Assembly: GCA_025454955.1 (NCBI GenBank)
Contig: JALONL010000022.1
Span: forward strand, 18,726 to 82,725
Source: Bacteroidia bacterium
GTDB lineage: Bacteria > Bacteroidota > Bacteroidia > Palsa-965
Length of the DNA: 64,000 nucleotides
Direction of reading: 5' to 3'
This document shows positions 7,671 to 15,465 of this stretch, in pieces. The position numbers and the translations under genes were made by a program. The notes under the pieces were generated by a model, which saw nothing but the letters and a program-made list of their open reading frames with translations, had not been told where the DNA came from and searched no databases. Position 1 is the first letter of the stretch; the number at the start of each line of letters is the position of its first letter.

Positions 7671-8606
7671 ATGAGTGCAACTAAACTGAGTGTGAAACAT
7701 CTGCTGGGCATCAAGCAACTGACGCCCGACGATATACAGCTTATTCTTCACACCGCCGATCAGTTCAAGGAAGTCATTAACCGGCCCATCAAAAAAGTTC
7801 CCTCGCTCCGCGATATTACCATTGCCAATCTCTTCTTCGAAAATTCAACCCGCACAAGGGTTTCGTTCGAACTTGCCGAAAGAAGGCTCTCGGCCGATAC
7901 CGTAAATTTCTCCGCCGCACAGTCGAGCGTGAAGAAAGGCGAAACCCTCATTGATACTGTAAACAACATACTGGCCATGAAAGTGGATATGGTAGTGATG
8001 CGTCACCCCAATCCCGGTGCCTGTGTGTTTTTATCGCGGCATATTGATGCCAGCATTATCAACGCCGGCGACGGAGCCCACGAGCATCCTACACAGGCCC
8101 TGCTCGATGCCTATTCCATACGCGAACGGCTGGGCGATGTGAAGGGAAAGAAAATTGCCATCATCGGCGATATTCTCCATTCGCGGGTGGCGCTTTCCAA
8201 CATATTCTGCCTGCAAAAACTCGGCGCCGAAGTAATGGTTTGCGGCCCGCGCACACTCATGCCGCGCTACATCAGCTCGCTCGGGGTGAAGGTAGAATTC
8301 GACCTGCGCAAAGCCCTCGAATGGTGCGACGTGGCCAACATGCTCCGCATACAGCTTGAACGGCAGGACATCAAATATTTCCCCTCACTCCGCGAATACA
8401 CCATGCAGTACGGCCTCGATATGCCCACGCTGCGCTCGCTGGGCAAGGAAATAATTGTAATGCACCCCGGTCCCATAAACCGCGGCGTGGAAATAACCAG
8501 CGAAGTGGCCGACTCAGGCCAGGCAATCATCCTCGATCAGGTCGAAAACGGCGTGGCTGTGCGCATGGCCGTGCTGTATCTGCTGGCCGGAAGGATGCAG
8601 GACTAA
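7671..8606 (+). CDS. pyrB: Aspartate carbamoyltransferase, catalytic chain
   Basis: The enzyme condenses carbamoyl phosphate and aspartate in the first committed step of pyrimidine synthesis. Signatures include FFENSTRTRVSFE (STRTR at 59-63, carbamoyl phosphate binding), HPTQALLD at 139-146 and HPGPINRGVE near residue 265. At 311 residues it is a normal length. No pyrI regulatory chain is adjacent, suggesting an unregulated trimer or a complex with dihydroorotase. It is co-transcribed with pyrR. Confidence 0.95.
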   Translation: MSATKLSVKHLLGIKQLTPDDIQLILHTADQFKEVINRPIKKVPSLRDITIANLFFENSTRTRVSFELAERRLSADTVNFSAAQSSVKKGETLIDTVNNILAMKVDMVVMRHPNPGACVFLSRHIDASIINAGDGAHEHPTQALLDAYSIRERLGDVKGKKIAIIGDILHSRVALSNIFCLQKLGAEVMVCGPRTLMPRYISSLGVKVEFDLRKALEWCDVANMLRIQLERQDIKYFPSLREYTMQYGLDMPTLRSLGKEIIVMHPGPINRGVEITSEVADSGQAIILDQVENGVAVRMAVLYLLAGRMQD

Positions 8607-8697
8607 GGTTTCGTTGGCTCCGGAGCAGTTTTTTCCTCTCATTTTAGGGACTTTATCGAAAAAATTCATTACTTTTCATTGTTTGAAAAGGAAACTT

Positions 8698-8705
8698 TAC
8701 CTTTG
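8698..8705 (+). promoter_or_regulatory. -7 element (TACCTTTG) of STAS gene
   Basis: TACCTTTG at 8698-8705 fits TAnnTTTG. A TTG at 8679-8681 is only 16 bases away, shorter than usual. The ATG at 8712 follows by six bases, predicting a leaderless mRNA. Confidence 0.5.
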
Positions 8706-8711
8706 CCCGAT

Positions 8712-9062
8712 ATGAACGAACAGTTTTCAGTAGAGCGCAATGAGCGTTATACACTCATCCGCATGTCGGCCGATAAGCTCGACACTCTTGTTGCTCCCGC
8801 TTTAAAATCGGAGCTGGTGATGCTCAATGCCGATGGGGTGCGCAATCTCATCATCGACCTTGGCTCGGCCCGCTACTGCGATTCTTCGGGTCTCAGCGCC
8901 ATTCTGGTGGCCAACCGCCTCTGCAAAAATGCCGACGGTTCGCTTGTACTCAGCAACCTCCAGGAATCGGTGCGCAAACTTATCCACATCTCACAACTCG
9001 ACAGCATTCTGCAAATTGTTCCCGATGTGGATTCGGCCGTTCAGCAACTCCAAACGGTTTAA
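8712..9062 (+). CDS. STAS-domain protein (anti-sigma factor antagonist-like)
   Basis: This 116-residue single-domain protein has the STAS fold of SpoIIAA/RsbV proteins. The conserved segment RYCDSSGLSAIL holds the serine pair (Ser58/Ser59) that partner-switching kinases phosphorylate. No anti-sigma kinase or phosphatase gene is adjacent, so its partner is encoded elsewhere. ATG 8712 is chosen because the promoter element ends at 8705; an in-frame ATG at 8679 would lie upstream of it. It precedes a T9SS cargo gene by 21 bases and RNase Z beyond that, possibly one transcript. Confidence 0.85.
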   Translation: MNEQFSVERNERYTLIRMSADKLDTLVAPALKSELVMLNADGVRNLIIDLGSARYCDSSGLSAILVANRLCKNADGSLVLSNLQESVRKLIHISQLDSILQIVPDVDSAVQQLQTV

Positions 9063-9083
9063 TTCAGCCCAACTCCTCTTTGC

Positions 9084-9854
9084 ATGAAAAAACTCTACAC
9101 GTTTCTTGCCGTTACTCTTTTCTCCACGTTTCTCGGTGCGCAATGCACCGTAAACTCAAGCGTATTTAACGGCCCAAACGATTACGGTATTGTTCCCGAT
9201 ACAATTACCAACCTGCCCGTTGCTTTCGTAGGAACACCCTATACCACCGATCTTCAGGTGCATGTAGATCCTGATACCGTAACCGCACTGGGTACTTTTC
9301 CCATCACCCAAATCAGCATCGACAGCGTTTCGGGTCTTCCGGCTGGTTTTACCTACCTGCCCAACCCTACAAACGGCATTATGCCCGGAGGTTCGTTTGG
9401 CTGCGTGGGTGTAACCGGCACTGCCACCACCGGCCAGGAACTTGGCGGCCCGGCAGCAAATGGCGTGTATCCCATTATTGTGTATTTCACGGCTACCGTA
9501 AACGTACTTTCTGTACCCACCGCTTTTCCGGCCACGCTTTTGGGCTACCGCATCGAAATTGATGCCCCCAACAGCCTTCCCGCCATCGAATCGCTTCGTT
9601 TTTCGGTGAATGCACCTGCCCCCAACCCGGCAGATGCGCAAACCGAATTCCGCTTTACTTCACCCGTAAACGGTCAGGTAAATTTTTCCCTCTACAACAT
9701 GCTTGGTGCTGTAGTGGCGCATCAGAATATTGATGCCGAAAAAGGCAACAACCGTTTCACCCTCGAAACCGGTGCTTTGCCCCCTGGTGTGTACATGTAT
9801 TCATTCCGCATGGGCAATTCCACGGTTACCCGTCGCCTCACCATTTCGCATTAA
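9084..9854 (+). CDS. T9SS type A sorting-domain protein
   Basis: The 256-residue protein starts with a signal peptide (cut near LGAQ). The middle is a beta-rich, Thr/Gly/Pro-rich domain of unknown function. The C-terminal 75-80 residues form a T9SS type A sorting domain: APNPADAQTEFRF, then VNFSLYNMLGAVV, then TGALPPGVYMYSF and a short basic end. Such proteins are secreted by the type IX system and the domain is removed or linked to surface lipopolysaccharide. It has no enzymatic motif and sits six bases before rnz. Confidence 0.85.
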   Translation: MKKLYTFLAVTLFSTFLGAQCTVNSSVFNGPNDYGIVPDTITNLPVAFVGTPYTTDLQVHVDPDTVTALGTFPITQISIDSVSGLPAGFTYLPNPTNGIMPGGSFGCVGVTGTATTGQELGGPAANGVYPIIVYFTATVNVLSVPTAFPATLLGYRIEIDAPNSLPAIESLRFSVNAPAPNPADAQTEFRFTSPVNGQVNFSLYNMLGAVVAHQNIDAEKGNNRFTLETGALPPGVYMYSFRMGNSTVTRRLTISH

Positions 9855-9860
9855 TTTATA

Positions 9861-10808
9861 ATGGGCACGCCTTTCGAGCTCACCATTCTGGGAAGCAGTT
9901 CGGCCACACCTACTTCAAAAAGATTTCCCACCGCTCAGTTACTCAATGTAGCTGAGCGGTTCTTTCTTATCGACTGTGGCGAAGGCACGCAAATTCAGCT
10001 GCGCCGAAACCATATCCGTTTTCAGCGCATCAACCATATTTTCATCAGCCACCTTCATGGCGATCATTACCTTGGTTTAATGGGCCTGCTCTCGTCGCTG
10101 CATTTGCTGGGGCGTAAAAATCCGCTGCATATTTACCATCCGCCCGGGCTGAAAATGATTATCGACATACAGCTCGAATTTTCGGGTACTGTGTTGAATT
10201 ATCCTATTCATTGGCACGAACATCGGATTGATAAGCAGGAAATTATATATGAAGATGACTGGCTCAAGGTACAAACCATTCTGCTCAATCACCGCATTCC
10301 CTGCTGCGGATTTTTGTTCAGGGAAAAGCCACGGCCGTTTTCCATCGACAAGGAAAAAGTGCTGATTCACCAGGTACCGGTTTCGCAGATGAATGCGCTG
10401 AAAAACGGCGAGGATGCAGTGGCCGACGATGGAACCGTGATTCCTAATGAAGCCGTTACCCGTGGCCGGGCAATATCGCGGAGTTATGCCTTTTGCTCCG
10501 ATACGCGCTACGACGAAAGGGTAATTGCGCAGGTAAAAGGAGTGGATTTGCTTTACCATGAAGCCACTTTCATGCACAACCTGCTCGAACGTGCCAAGGT
10601 TACGCACCACACCACCGCGCTCGAAGCAGGCCGTGTGGCAAGGCTGGCCGGGGTAAAACAGTTGCTCATCGGCCACTTTTCGGTACGTTATCGCGAATTG
10701 GACGAATTACTCAATGAGGCTCGTCAGGAATTTGCGCAAACCGCTCTGGCTGAGGAGGGTATAACTTTTCAGATACCCGAACAATGGATTGTTCAAAAAA
10801 CAATTTAG
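9861..10808 (+). CDS. rnz: Ribonuclease Z
   Basis: This metallo-beta-lactamase-fold endonuclease trims the 3' end of pre-tRNAs. The zinc motif HLHGDHYLG begins at residue 64, the N-terminal LGSSSATPTSKRFPT matches RNase Z proteins, and later YHEATFMHN and GHFSVRY supply further ligands. Length (315 aa) is normal. The single tRNA in this window lacks an encoded CCA, the type of substrate this enzyme processes. No terminator is visible before the next promoter. Confidence 0.93.
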   Translation: MGTPFELTILGSSSATPTSKRFPTAQLLNVAERFFLIDCGEGTQIQLRRNHIRFQRINHIFISHLHGDHYLGLMGLLSSLHLLGRKNPLHIYHPPGLKMIIDIQLEFSGTVLNYPIHWHEHRIDKQEIIYEDDWLKVQTILLNHRIPCCGFLFREKPRPFSIDKEKVLIHQVPVSQMNALKNGEDAVADDGTVIPNEAVTRGRAISRSYAFCSDTRYDERVIAQVKGVDLLYHEATFMHNLLERAKVTHHTTALEAGRVARLAGVKQLLIGHFSVRYRELDELLNEARQEFAQTALAEEGITFQIPEQWIVQKTI

Positions 10809-10815
10809 ACAGAAT

Positions 10816-10846
10816 TTGGCAAAAGGTACTTTGAGTATTACTTTTG
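10816..10846 (+). promoter_or_regulatory. Promoter of the LuxR-type regulator
   Basis: TTG at 10816-10818, spacer of 20 and TACTTTTG at 10839-10846. The element straddles the end region of rnz, leaving a leader of about 30 bases. Confidence 0.65.
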
Positions 10847-10882
10847 CCTGAGTTCTTATTTGAAATTAGTCTAAATAAGCTT

Positions 10883-11554
10883 ATGAAAATCCGCATTGCC
10901 ATAGCAGGTCAGCAATATCTCGTGCGCGAGGGCTTACGCGCCCTCGTAAGCAGCGAAGCTGATTTTGCTTTTGCCGGCGAAGCCGATGGCGCAGAAATGC
11001 TTCGTCAGCTTTCCGTGGCTTCACCCTTCGATGTGCTCATTATCGACCATCTTCAGGCCGGTTTGGGCTTGCAAAGCATCCGCGCTGCAATAATGATTAA
11101 TCCCGCGCTCAAAATCCTCGCCATTACCCAGCGCCCGGGCCGAAAAGAACTTACCGCCGCCCTCGATGCCGGAGTATGCAGCTACCTGCTTACCGAATGC
11201 GACCGCGAGGAAATTTTAGACGCCATACGCGCCACCGCGCAGGGTGAACAGTTTTTCTGCGGAAAAATAGTAAACGAAGTAATGGCCTCGCCCGATGAGG
11301 CAATGCCCGATACTGAATTCAGTTGCGACGGTGTACGCATTTCTGCCCGCGAGGTGGAAATCATCCGCCTGGTTGCCGAAGGCCTTACCAACAAGGAAAT
11401 TGCCGACCGGCTTTGCCTCAGTGCGCACACGGTAACCACACACCGCAAAAACATCATGAACAAACTCGGTGTGAATAATACAGCCGGATTAGTGCTTTTT
11501 GCCATCCGCAACAACATCGTTACTCCCAATCATTTTCTTTTCAATACCAATTGA
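10883..11554 (+). CDS. LuxR/NarL-family response regulator with degenerate receiver
   Basis: The 223-residue protein has a REC domain (1-120) and a LuxR-type HTH (about 150-195, ISAREVEIIRLVAEGLTNKE, then HTVTTHRKNI). In the receiver the acidic pair that binds magnesium is replaced by Gln10-Gln11, and the conserved lysine is Thr104; only the phospho-acceptor Asp55 and Thr82 remain. Normal phosphorylation is therefore unlikely and the regulator may act constitutively or through a ligand or partner. No histidine kinase is adjacent. The start is the ATG at 10883; an upstream frame from 10844 overlaps the promoter. Confidence 0.85.
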   Translation: MKIRIAIAGQQYLVREGLRALVSSEADFAFAGEADGAEMLRQLSVASPFDVLIIDHLQAGLGLQSIRAAIMINPALKILAITQRPGRKELTAALDAGVCSYLLTECDREEILDAIRATAQGEQFFCGKIVNEVMASPDEAMPDTEFSCDGVRISAREVEIIRLVAEGLTNKEIADRLCLSAHTVTTHRKNIMNKLGVNNTAGLVLFAIRNNIVTPNHFLFNTN

Positions 11555-11575
11555 TTATTGCTATGGTTTTCACCG

Positions 11576-11606
11576 AAGCCGCTTATGATTTCATGAGCGG
11601 CTTTTG
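11576..11606 (+). terminator. Intrinsic terminator
   Basis: AAGCCGCTTATGA (from 11576) pairs with TCATGAGCGGCTT around a two-base loop, with T residues after it. It ends the regulator transcript and sits between convergent genes. Confidence 0.75.
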
Positions 11607-11648
11607 TGTTTATTTTCTGTACTGAAAAGGTATTGAGCGCCGCAAAAA

Positions 11649-12644
11649 TCAGCAGGCATGAAACTCCACCTGCAGATTCTTTCTGTTTTGCAGATTGAGC
11701 ATGAGTGTGCGGAGGTATTCGCCAATGTAACTCATGCCCTGATAATTTATACGCGATTCATCATCATCGGGCGTATGGTATTCGCTGTGCAGGCCTGTGG
11801 TAATGAGAAGGGCAGGAATATGCCGGTCTGAGAAATTGCAATGATCGGAACCGCCTTTAATCAGGTTTGAGCGTTGCAAAACCTGAAAGCCTTTGGCCGA
11901 ATCAGGAGGTAATACATTTTGCCAGCCCGCAAAGTCCGTGGCACCGTCGATGCGCAATAACGGACGGAGCAGGTCGAGCCGCCCCAGCATATCGAAGTTG
12001 AGGTTGCAGAGAATTTTTGAAGTGTCGGTAATGCCGCTGCGTACAAACACATCGGAGCCAAAGAGTCCGTCTTCTTCGCCGCTGAAAGCGGCAAACACCA
12101 CATCGTAGTTAAGCAGGTGTTTGTTTTGATTGCACCAGCCCGCCAGCCCCAGCAGCAGGGCCACACCGCTGGCATTGTCATCGGCACCATTGTGAATTTG
12201 TTTCGAGAACGGGGCTTTTGAATGATGCCTGCCGGAGCCTATATGGTCGTAATGCGCACTCACCACAATGCAGTAGGGCGAGCGGGTATCAATTATGCCA
12301 AGCACATTACCCGCCGAGGTGATTTGGGCCGAGTCGGGATTTTGGTAAGTAAACGGGTGAATGAATTTCTTTTTTATCGGCTTACAGCCTGCCAGTTTTA
12401 ATTGGGCAGCAATAAAGGCTGCGGCACGTTTCTCTTCTTCGCTTCCGGGCAAACGGCCTTTCATGGAGTCGGAGGCAAGGTAGCTGATTACCTGACGAAA
12501 GTAGTTTTCGTGGAGTCCCGGTTTTACCTGTTGTGCGTGTGCAAACGATGAACACAGCCAGAGAATAAGCGTGGCCAGGCCGCAAAGCGTGCGGATAGTG
12601 GCGGGTTTGTGCAATTTGTACGCGTCACTTTTTAGTTTGTTCAT
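11649..12644 (-). CDS. M28-family zinc peptidase, secreted
   Basis: The 331-residue protein has an N-terminal hydrophobic signal segment (about 17-37, cut near AHAQ) and a peptidase M28 domain. Zinc ligands are visible in order: SAHYDHIG (His131), NGADDNASG (Asp155/156), SGEEDGLFGS (Glu190/191), NFDMLGR, and HSEYHTPDDD near residue 294. These enzymes are co-catalytic dizinc aminopeptidases that release N-terminal residues, probably in the periplasm. It lacks a T9SS domain. The N-terminus before the signal is longer than usual, so the true start may be slightly downstream. Confidence 0.88.
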   Translation of the reverse strand: MNKLKSDAYKLHKPATIRTLCGLATLILWLCSSFAHAQQVKPGLHENYFRQVISYLASDSMKGRLPGSEEEKRAAAFIAAQLKLAGCKPIKKKFIHPFTYQNPDSAQITSAGNVLGIIDTRSPYCIVVSAHYDHIGSGRHHSKAPFSKQIHNGADDNASGVALLLGLAGWCNQNKHLLNYDVVFAAFSGEEDGLFGSDVFVRSGITDTSKILCNLNFDMLGRLDLLRPLLRIDGATDFAGWQNVLPPDSAKGFQVLQRSNLIKGGSDHCNFSDRHIPALLITTGLHSEYHTPDDDESRINYQGMSYIGEYLRTLMLNLQNRKNLQVEFHAC

Positions 12645-12681
12645 CGCAGTCGAATTTACTCATTCGTAAAGGAGTGTAAGC

Positions 12682-12717
12682 AAAAATCCCGCCCGGAATT
12701 TTCCGGGCGGGATTTTT
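12682..12717 (-). terminator. Strong terminator, likely bidirectional in form
   Basis: CCCGCCCGG and CCGGGCGGG form a perfect stem around AATTTT, flanked by AAAAAT on one side and ATTTTT on the other. It lies just past the stop of the collagen-like gene on the minus strand. Confidence 0.85.
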
Positions 12718-12735
12718 ACAAAGCTAAATCAATGC

Positions 12736-14652
12736 TTACTGACGGTTTGCACCGCGGCTGAGAATGTTGCCTTTCTCTTCGCGGGTCAGGCTCGGGGGAG
12801 CTGACCACATGAGATTGGTTCCGTTCCACCATACCGGGCGGCCCGACTGTTCGGTGTTGCCTTCGTTGAACATTACACCCTGCATATTTCCTGCGAAATT
12901 GGGGTTGGTAAGTTCGGCCGGTACCTCGGTTTTGGCGGCATCTACACGGGTGCCTACGGCAATCCATGAGAATGATACATTGCTGCTGCCGTTGTTGAGT
13001 TCGGCCACGTTAAAGCCTTTTTCGTCAACAGACACAATGTACAGGCCATTGCACTGACCCTGCGGGGTAATGGTTACAGTGGGTTTGCCACCGGCCACGA
13101 GTGCCGCAAATTCGGGTGTAAAGTTTACACGGGTTGTGCCGGTAGTAAGCTGGCCTGATCCGTCGTCGTACACTTTTACTTTGGTAGAAGTAACTGCGTA
13201 AGCCGGAGTTACACTGCCGTTGGTGTTTACGAGGTCGGCATGGTAGCCGGTGTTGAATGTGTTGCCCACGTTGAAAGCGGCGTACATTGAACCAGAGGTG
13301 GTAAGACCCATTACATCGCCGCGTACCCATGCACCCATGAGGTCGCCGGCAAAAGCACCGCCAATACCGGTTGCAGCGCCGTTAGATAGACGACCGCCAC
13401 CGTTGGCATAGGCTGCTGAGCCATATACACCGTAGTTTAAAAGTGCCGAAGAGCGGTAACCGAGCGAGCCCCAGTAAGTACCTGATACTTCGGCACCAAA
13501 TGTACCGCCGCAACGGGTATAGTCGTTGTAGTTCCAGCCGCCTACACCAAAGGTGTACAAATCGCCCCAGAAGTTGAAACCACGGGTAGCGTCATTGGCT
13601 ACGCTCTGGGCGTAACCGGTACCATCGTTCTGGCTGTCGCGTGTGCGGTAACCAAACATCGACGACTGGCCGTCGCCGTTAGCGGTAAGCTGCTGCTGAT
13701 ATACGTACAAACGGTATTGGGTAAGCGGAGCAATGTTAACAGAAATATTGCCGTTGGCATTTTCCTGCATGCTTGAGTTGCCAAGTGTGTTTGCAGTGAG
13801 GAATTTGGGGTGATAACCGGTTGTTCCGGTAATACCGCCGGGGCCTGTGGGGCCTGTAGCACCGGCTACACCAGTAGCACCCGTGGCTCCAGGTACACCC
13901 TGAATACCCTGAGCACCTTGCGGGCCAGCTGCACCGGTAGCACCAGTAGCACCGTTGGCACCTGCAGGGCCGGTAGCACCGGTAGCGCCATTGGCACCAG
14001 CGGGGCCGGTAGCTCCAGTAGCGCCATTGGCACCAGCCGGGCCGGCAATACCCTGAGGACCTTGTGCGCCGGGAGGGCCTTGAGCACCAGTAGCACCATC
14101 AAGACCAGAAGGACCAGCTACACCCTGCGGGCCCTGAGCACCTGTAGCACCGTCGAGTCCCGAAGGGCCGGCAGGACCTGCGGGGCCCTGCGGACCGGTA
14201 GCACCGTCGAGACCAGAAGGACCGGCAGGGCCTTGCGGACCAGCAGGACCGGCGGGGCCGGCAGTGCCCGAAGTTTCGGCATACATGGCGTAGGGTACAG
14301 ACAGAAGCTGCGAAGTGCCTAAGCTGGTAAGACCAGAACCGAAGTCAACAGAAACTTCCATAAACTCGGTGCCTGTGCCAAAAAGCGAAGACGATAGCGG
14401 AGTAATGGAACCAATGCTGATGTTGAATAAACCAAACTGGTTGGTGGTTACACCGGCATGTGTTTCGGTGTAAACTACAGGACCGGTGGCAGAACCAGAG
14501 TGAATGTCGAATTTCACCGTGATGGTTCCATTAGCGATTGGCGCACCAGCAGCGTTGCGGGCCACACCCTGATATTTCATCTGGGTAGGAGCCTGGGCAA
14601 CTGCATACTGCACGGCAATTACAGAGAACAGAAGCAGTAATACTTTTTTCAT
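12736..14652 (-). CDS. Collagen-like surface protein
   Basis: The 638-residue protein begins with a signal peptide (cut near AVAQ) and a beta-rich domain (residues 21-125, MKYQGVARNAAG...) found at the head of many Bacteroidota surface proteins. Residues about 129-279 are roughly 50 uninterrupted Gly-X-Y triplets (GPAGPQ, GLDGAT, GANGAT units), the triple-helix pattern of bacterial collagens. A large beta-rich C-terminal domain of about 350 residues follows; I do not recognise it. No T9SS domain is obvious at the end. The region is repetitive at DNA level and likely to vary in length between strains. It shares its direction with the T9SS cargo upstream (17 bases). Confidence 0.85.
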   Translation of the reverse strand: MKKVLLLLFSVIAVQYAVAQAPTQMKYQGVARNAAGAPIANGTITVKFDIHSGSATGPVVYTETHAGVTTNQFGLFNISIGSITPLSSSLFGTGTEFMEVSVDFGSGLTSLGTSQLLSVPYAMYAETSGTAGPAGPAGPQGPAGPSGLDGATGPQGPAGPAGPSGLDGATGAQGPQGVAGPSGLDGATGAQGPPGAQGPQGIAGPAGANGATGATGPAGANGATGATGPAGANGATGATGAAGPQGAQGIQGVPGATGATGVAGATGPTGPGGITGTTGYHPKFLTANTLGNSSMQENANGNISVNIAPLTQYRLYVYQQQLTANGDGQSSMFGYRTRDSQNDGTGYAQSVANDATRGFNFWGDLYTFGVGGWNYNDYTRCGGTFGAEVSGTYWGSLGYRSSALLNYGVYGSAAYANGGGRLSNGAATGIGGAFAGDLMGAWVRGDVMGLTTSGSMYAAFNVGNTFNTGYHADLVNTNGSVTPAYAVTSTKVKVYDDGSGQLTTGTTRVNFTPEFAALVAGGKPTVTITPQGQCNGLYIVSVDEKGFNVAELNNGSSNVSFSWIAVGTRVDAAKTEVPAELTNPNFAGNMQGVMFNEGNTEQSGRPVWWNGTNLMWSAPPSLTREEKGNILSRGANRQ

Positions 14653-14669
14653 AGGTTGGTTTGTAGGGT

Positions 14670-15164
14670 TTAAGAAACTTTGTTTACTCGGAATGATGCG
14701 GTGGCATCAGTCCCCACTTTTCGAACCGTCACGAAATAAATTCCGTCGGCGAAATCACGAACAGTAATGTCGTGACGATAGCCGCCGGGCATAATGTTAA
14801 GCTGGCGGCTGCTGAGTTGTTGTCCGAGCGCGTTGTAGATTTCAACGGTATAAACACCGTTGCTTTCTGCATCGAACTGGAGCGTTACCTGGTCACTGGC
14901 CGGGTTGGGAAACAAACTGAGGTTACCAATTACCTGCTCGGGTACCGAATTCGGACCTAGCATGGTTTGATGGAAACCCTGTGTCAGAAAGTTATTGGCA
15001 TTGCCATACGTTTCCGACATCGGCTCGCCCAACGTCCATTCAATCATGCCCTGCGAATTCGAATAGAAATCGCCGGCCGATGAAAGCACGTTTTGCTCTA
15101 CCGATTGTCCCCTCGCCCAGAGTCCCAGCAATAGGAGGGATCCTGTTAACACTTGTTTAGTCAT
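14670..15164 (-). CDS. Small T9SS type A sorting-domain protein
   Basis: This 164-residue secreted protein has a signal peptide (MTKQVLTGSLLLLGLWARGQ). A short mature part contains EWTLGEPMSETY and LTQGFHQ, a pattern common in Bacteroidota proteins. A C-terminal T9SS type A domain starts at about residue 85 (LSLFPNPASDQVTLQF, EIYNALGQ, FADGIYFVTV). The functional part is therefore only about 65 residues. ATG 15164 is used; a TTG two codons upstream is possible. It is transcribed ahead of the collagen-like gene and probably in one operon with it. Confidence 0.8.
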   Translation of the reverse strand: MTKQVLTGSLLLLGLWARGQSVEQNVLSSAGDFYSNSQGMIEWTLGEPMSETYGNANNFLTQGFHQTMLGPNSVPEQVIGNLSLFPNPASDQVTLQFDAESNGVYTVEIYNALGQQLSSRQLNIMPGGYRHDITVRDFADGIYFVTVRKVGTDATASFRVNKVS

Positions 15165-15465
15165 GGGCAAATTGGGTTTTGGTTTATTAAGGTTTGGTTA
15201 AAAATAGCCCTTTGCCCCATTAATTCAAATACCCGGTTAGTGAAAACAATACAGAGGTGTTGGTAAATTGACAATAACTTATCTTAGATGTCTGGTTAAT
15301 AGATAGTTAACAGTTGGGTTACTTTAGTGAGCCTGTGATAAAAAATAGTGAGAATACCGAAAAACAGGTATAAACTACCATTGTGTAAAAACCTGTTCAT
15401 ATTGGTTTTCAAAGCACTACGGTTCCGGCTCAGGCAATTGCGTTCTTTGTAAAAACGAACAGTTT
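15165..15465. other. AT-rich divergent intergenic region
   Basis: This 301-base gap separates two divergent genes and must hold both promoters. It is AT-rich. I find no perfect TTG-N19-TAnnTTTG on either strand, no coding frame, no tRNA and no clear terminator hairpin. Confidence 0.5.

Noticed and set aside
13810..14322. Plus-strand Ser/Thr/Gly-rich frame
   Set aside because: It is the complement of the collagen-like repeat region and has no independent evidence.
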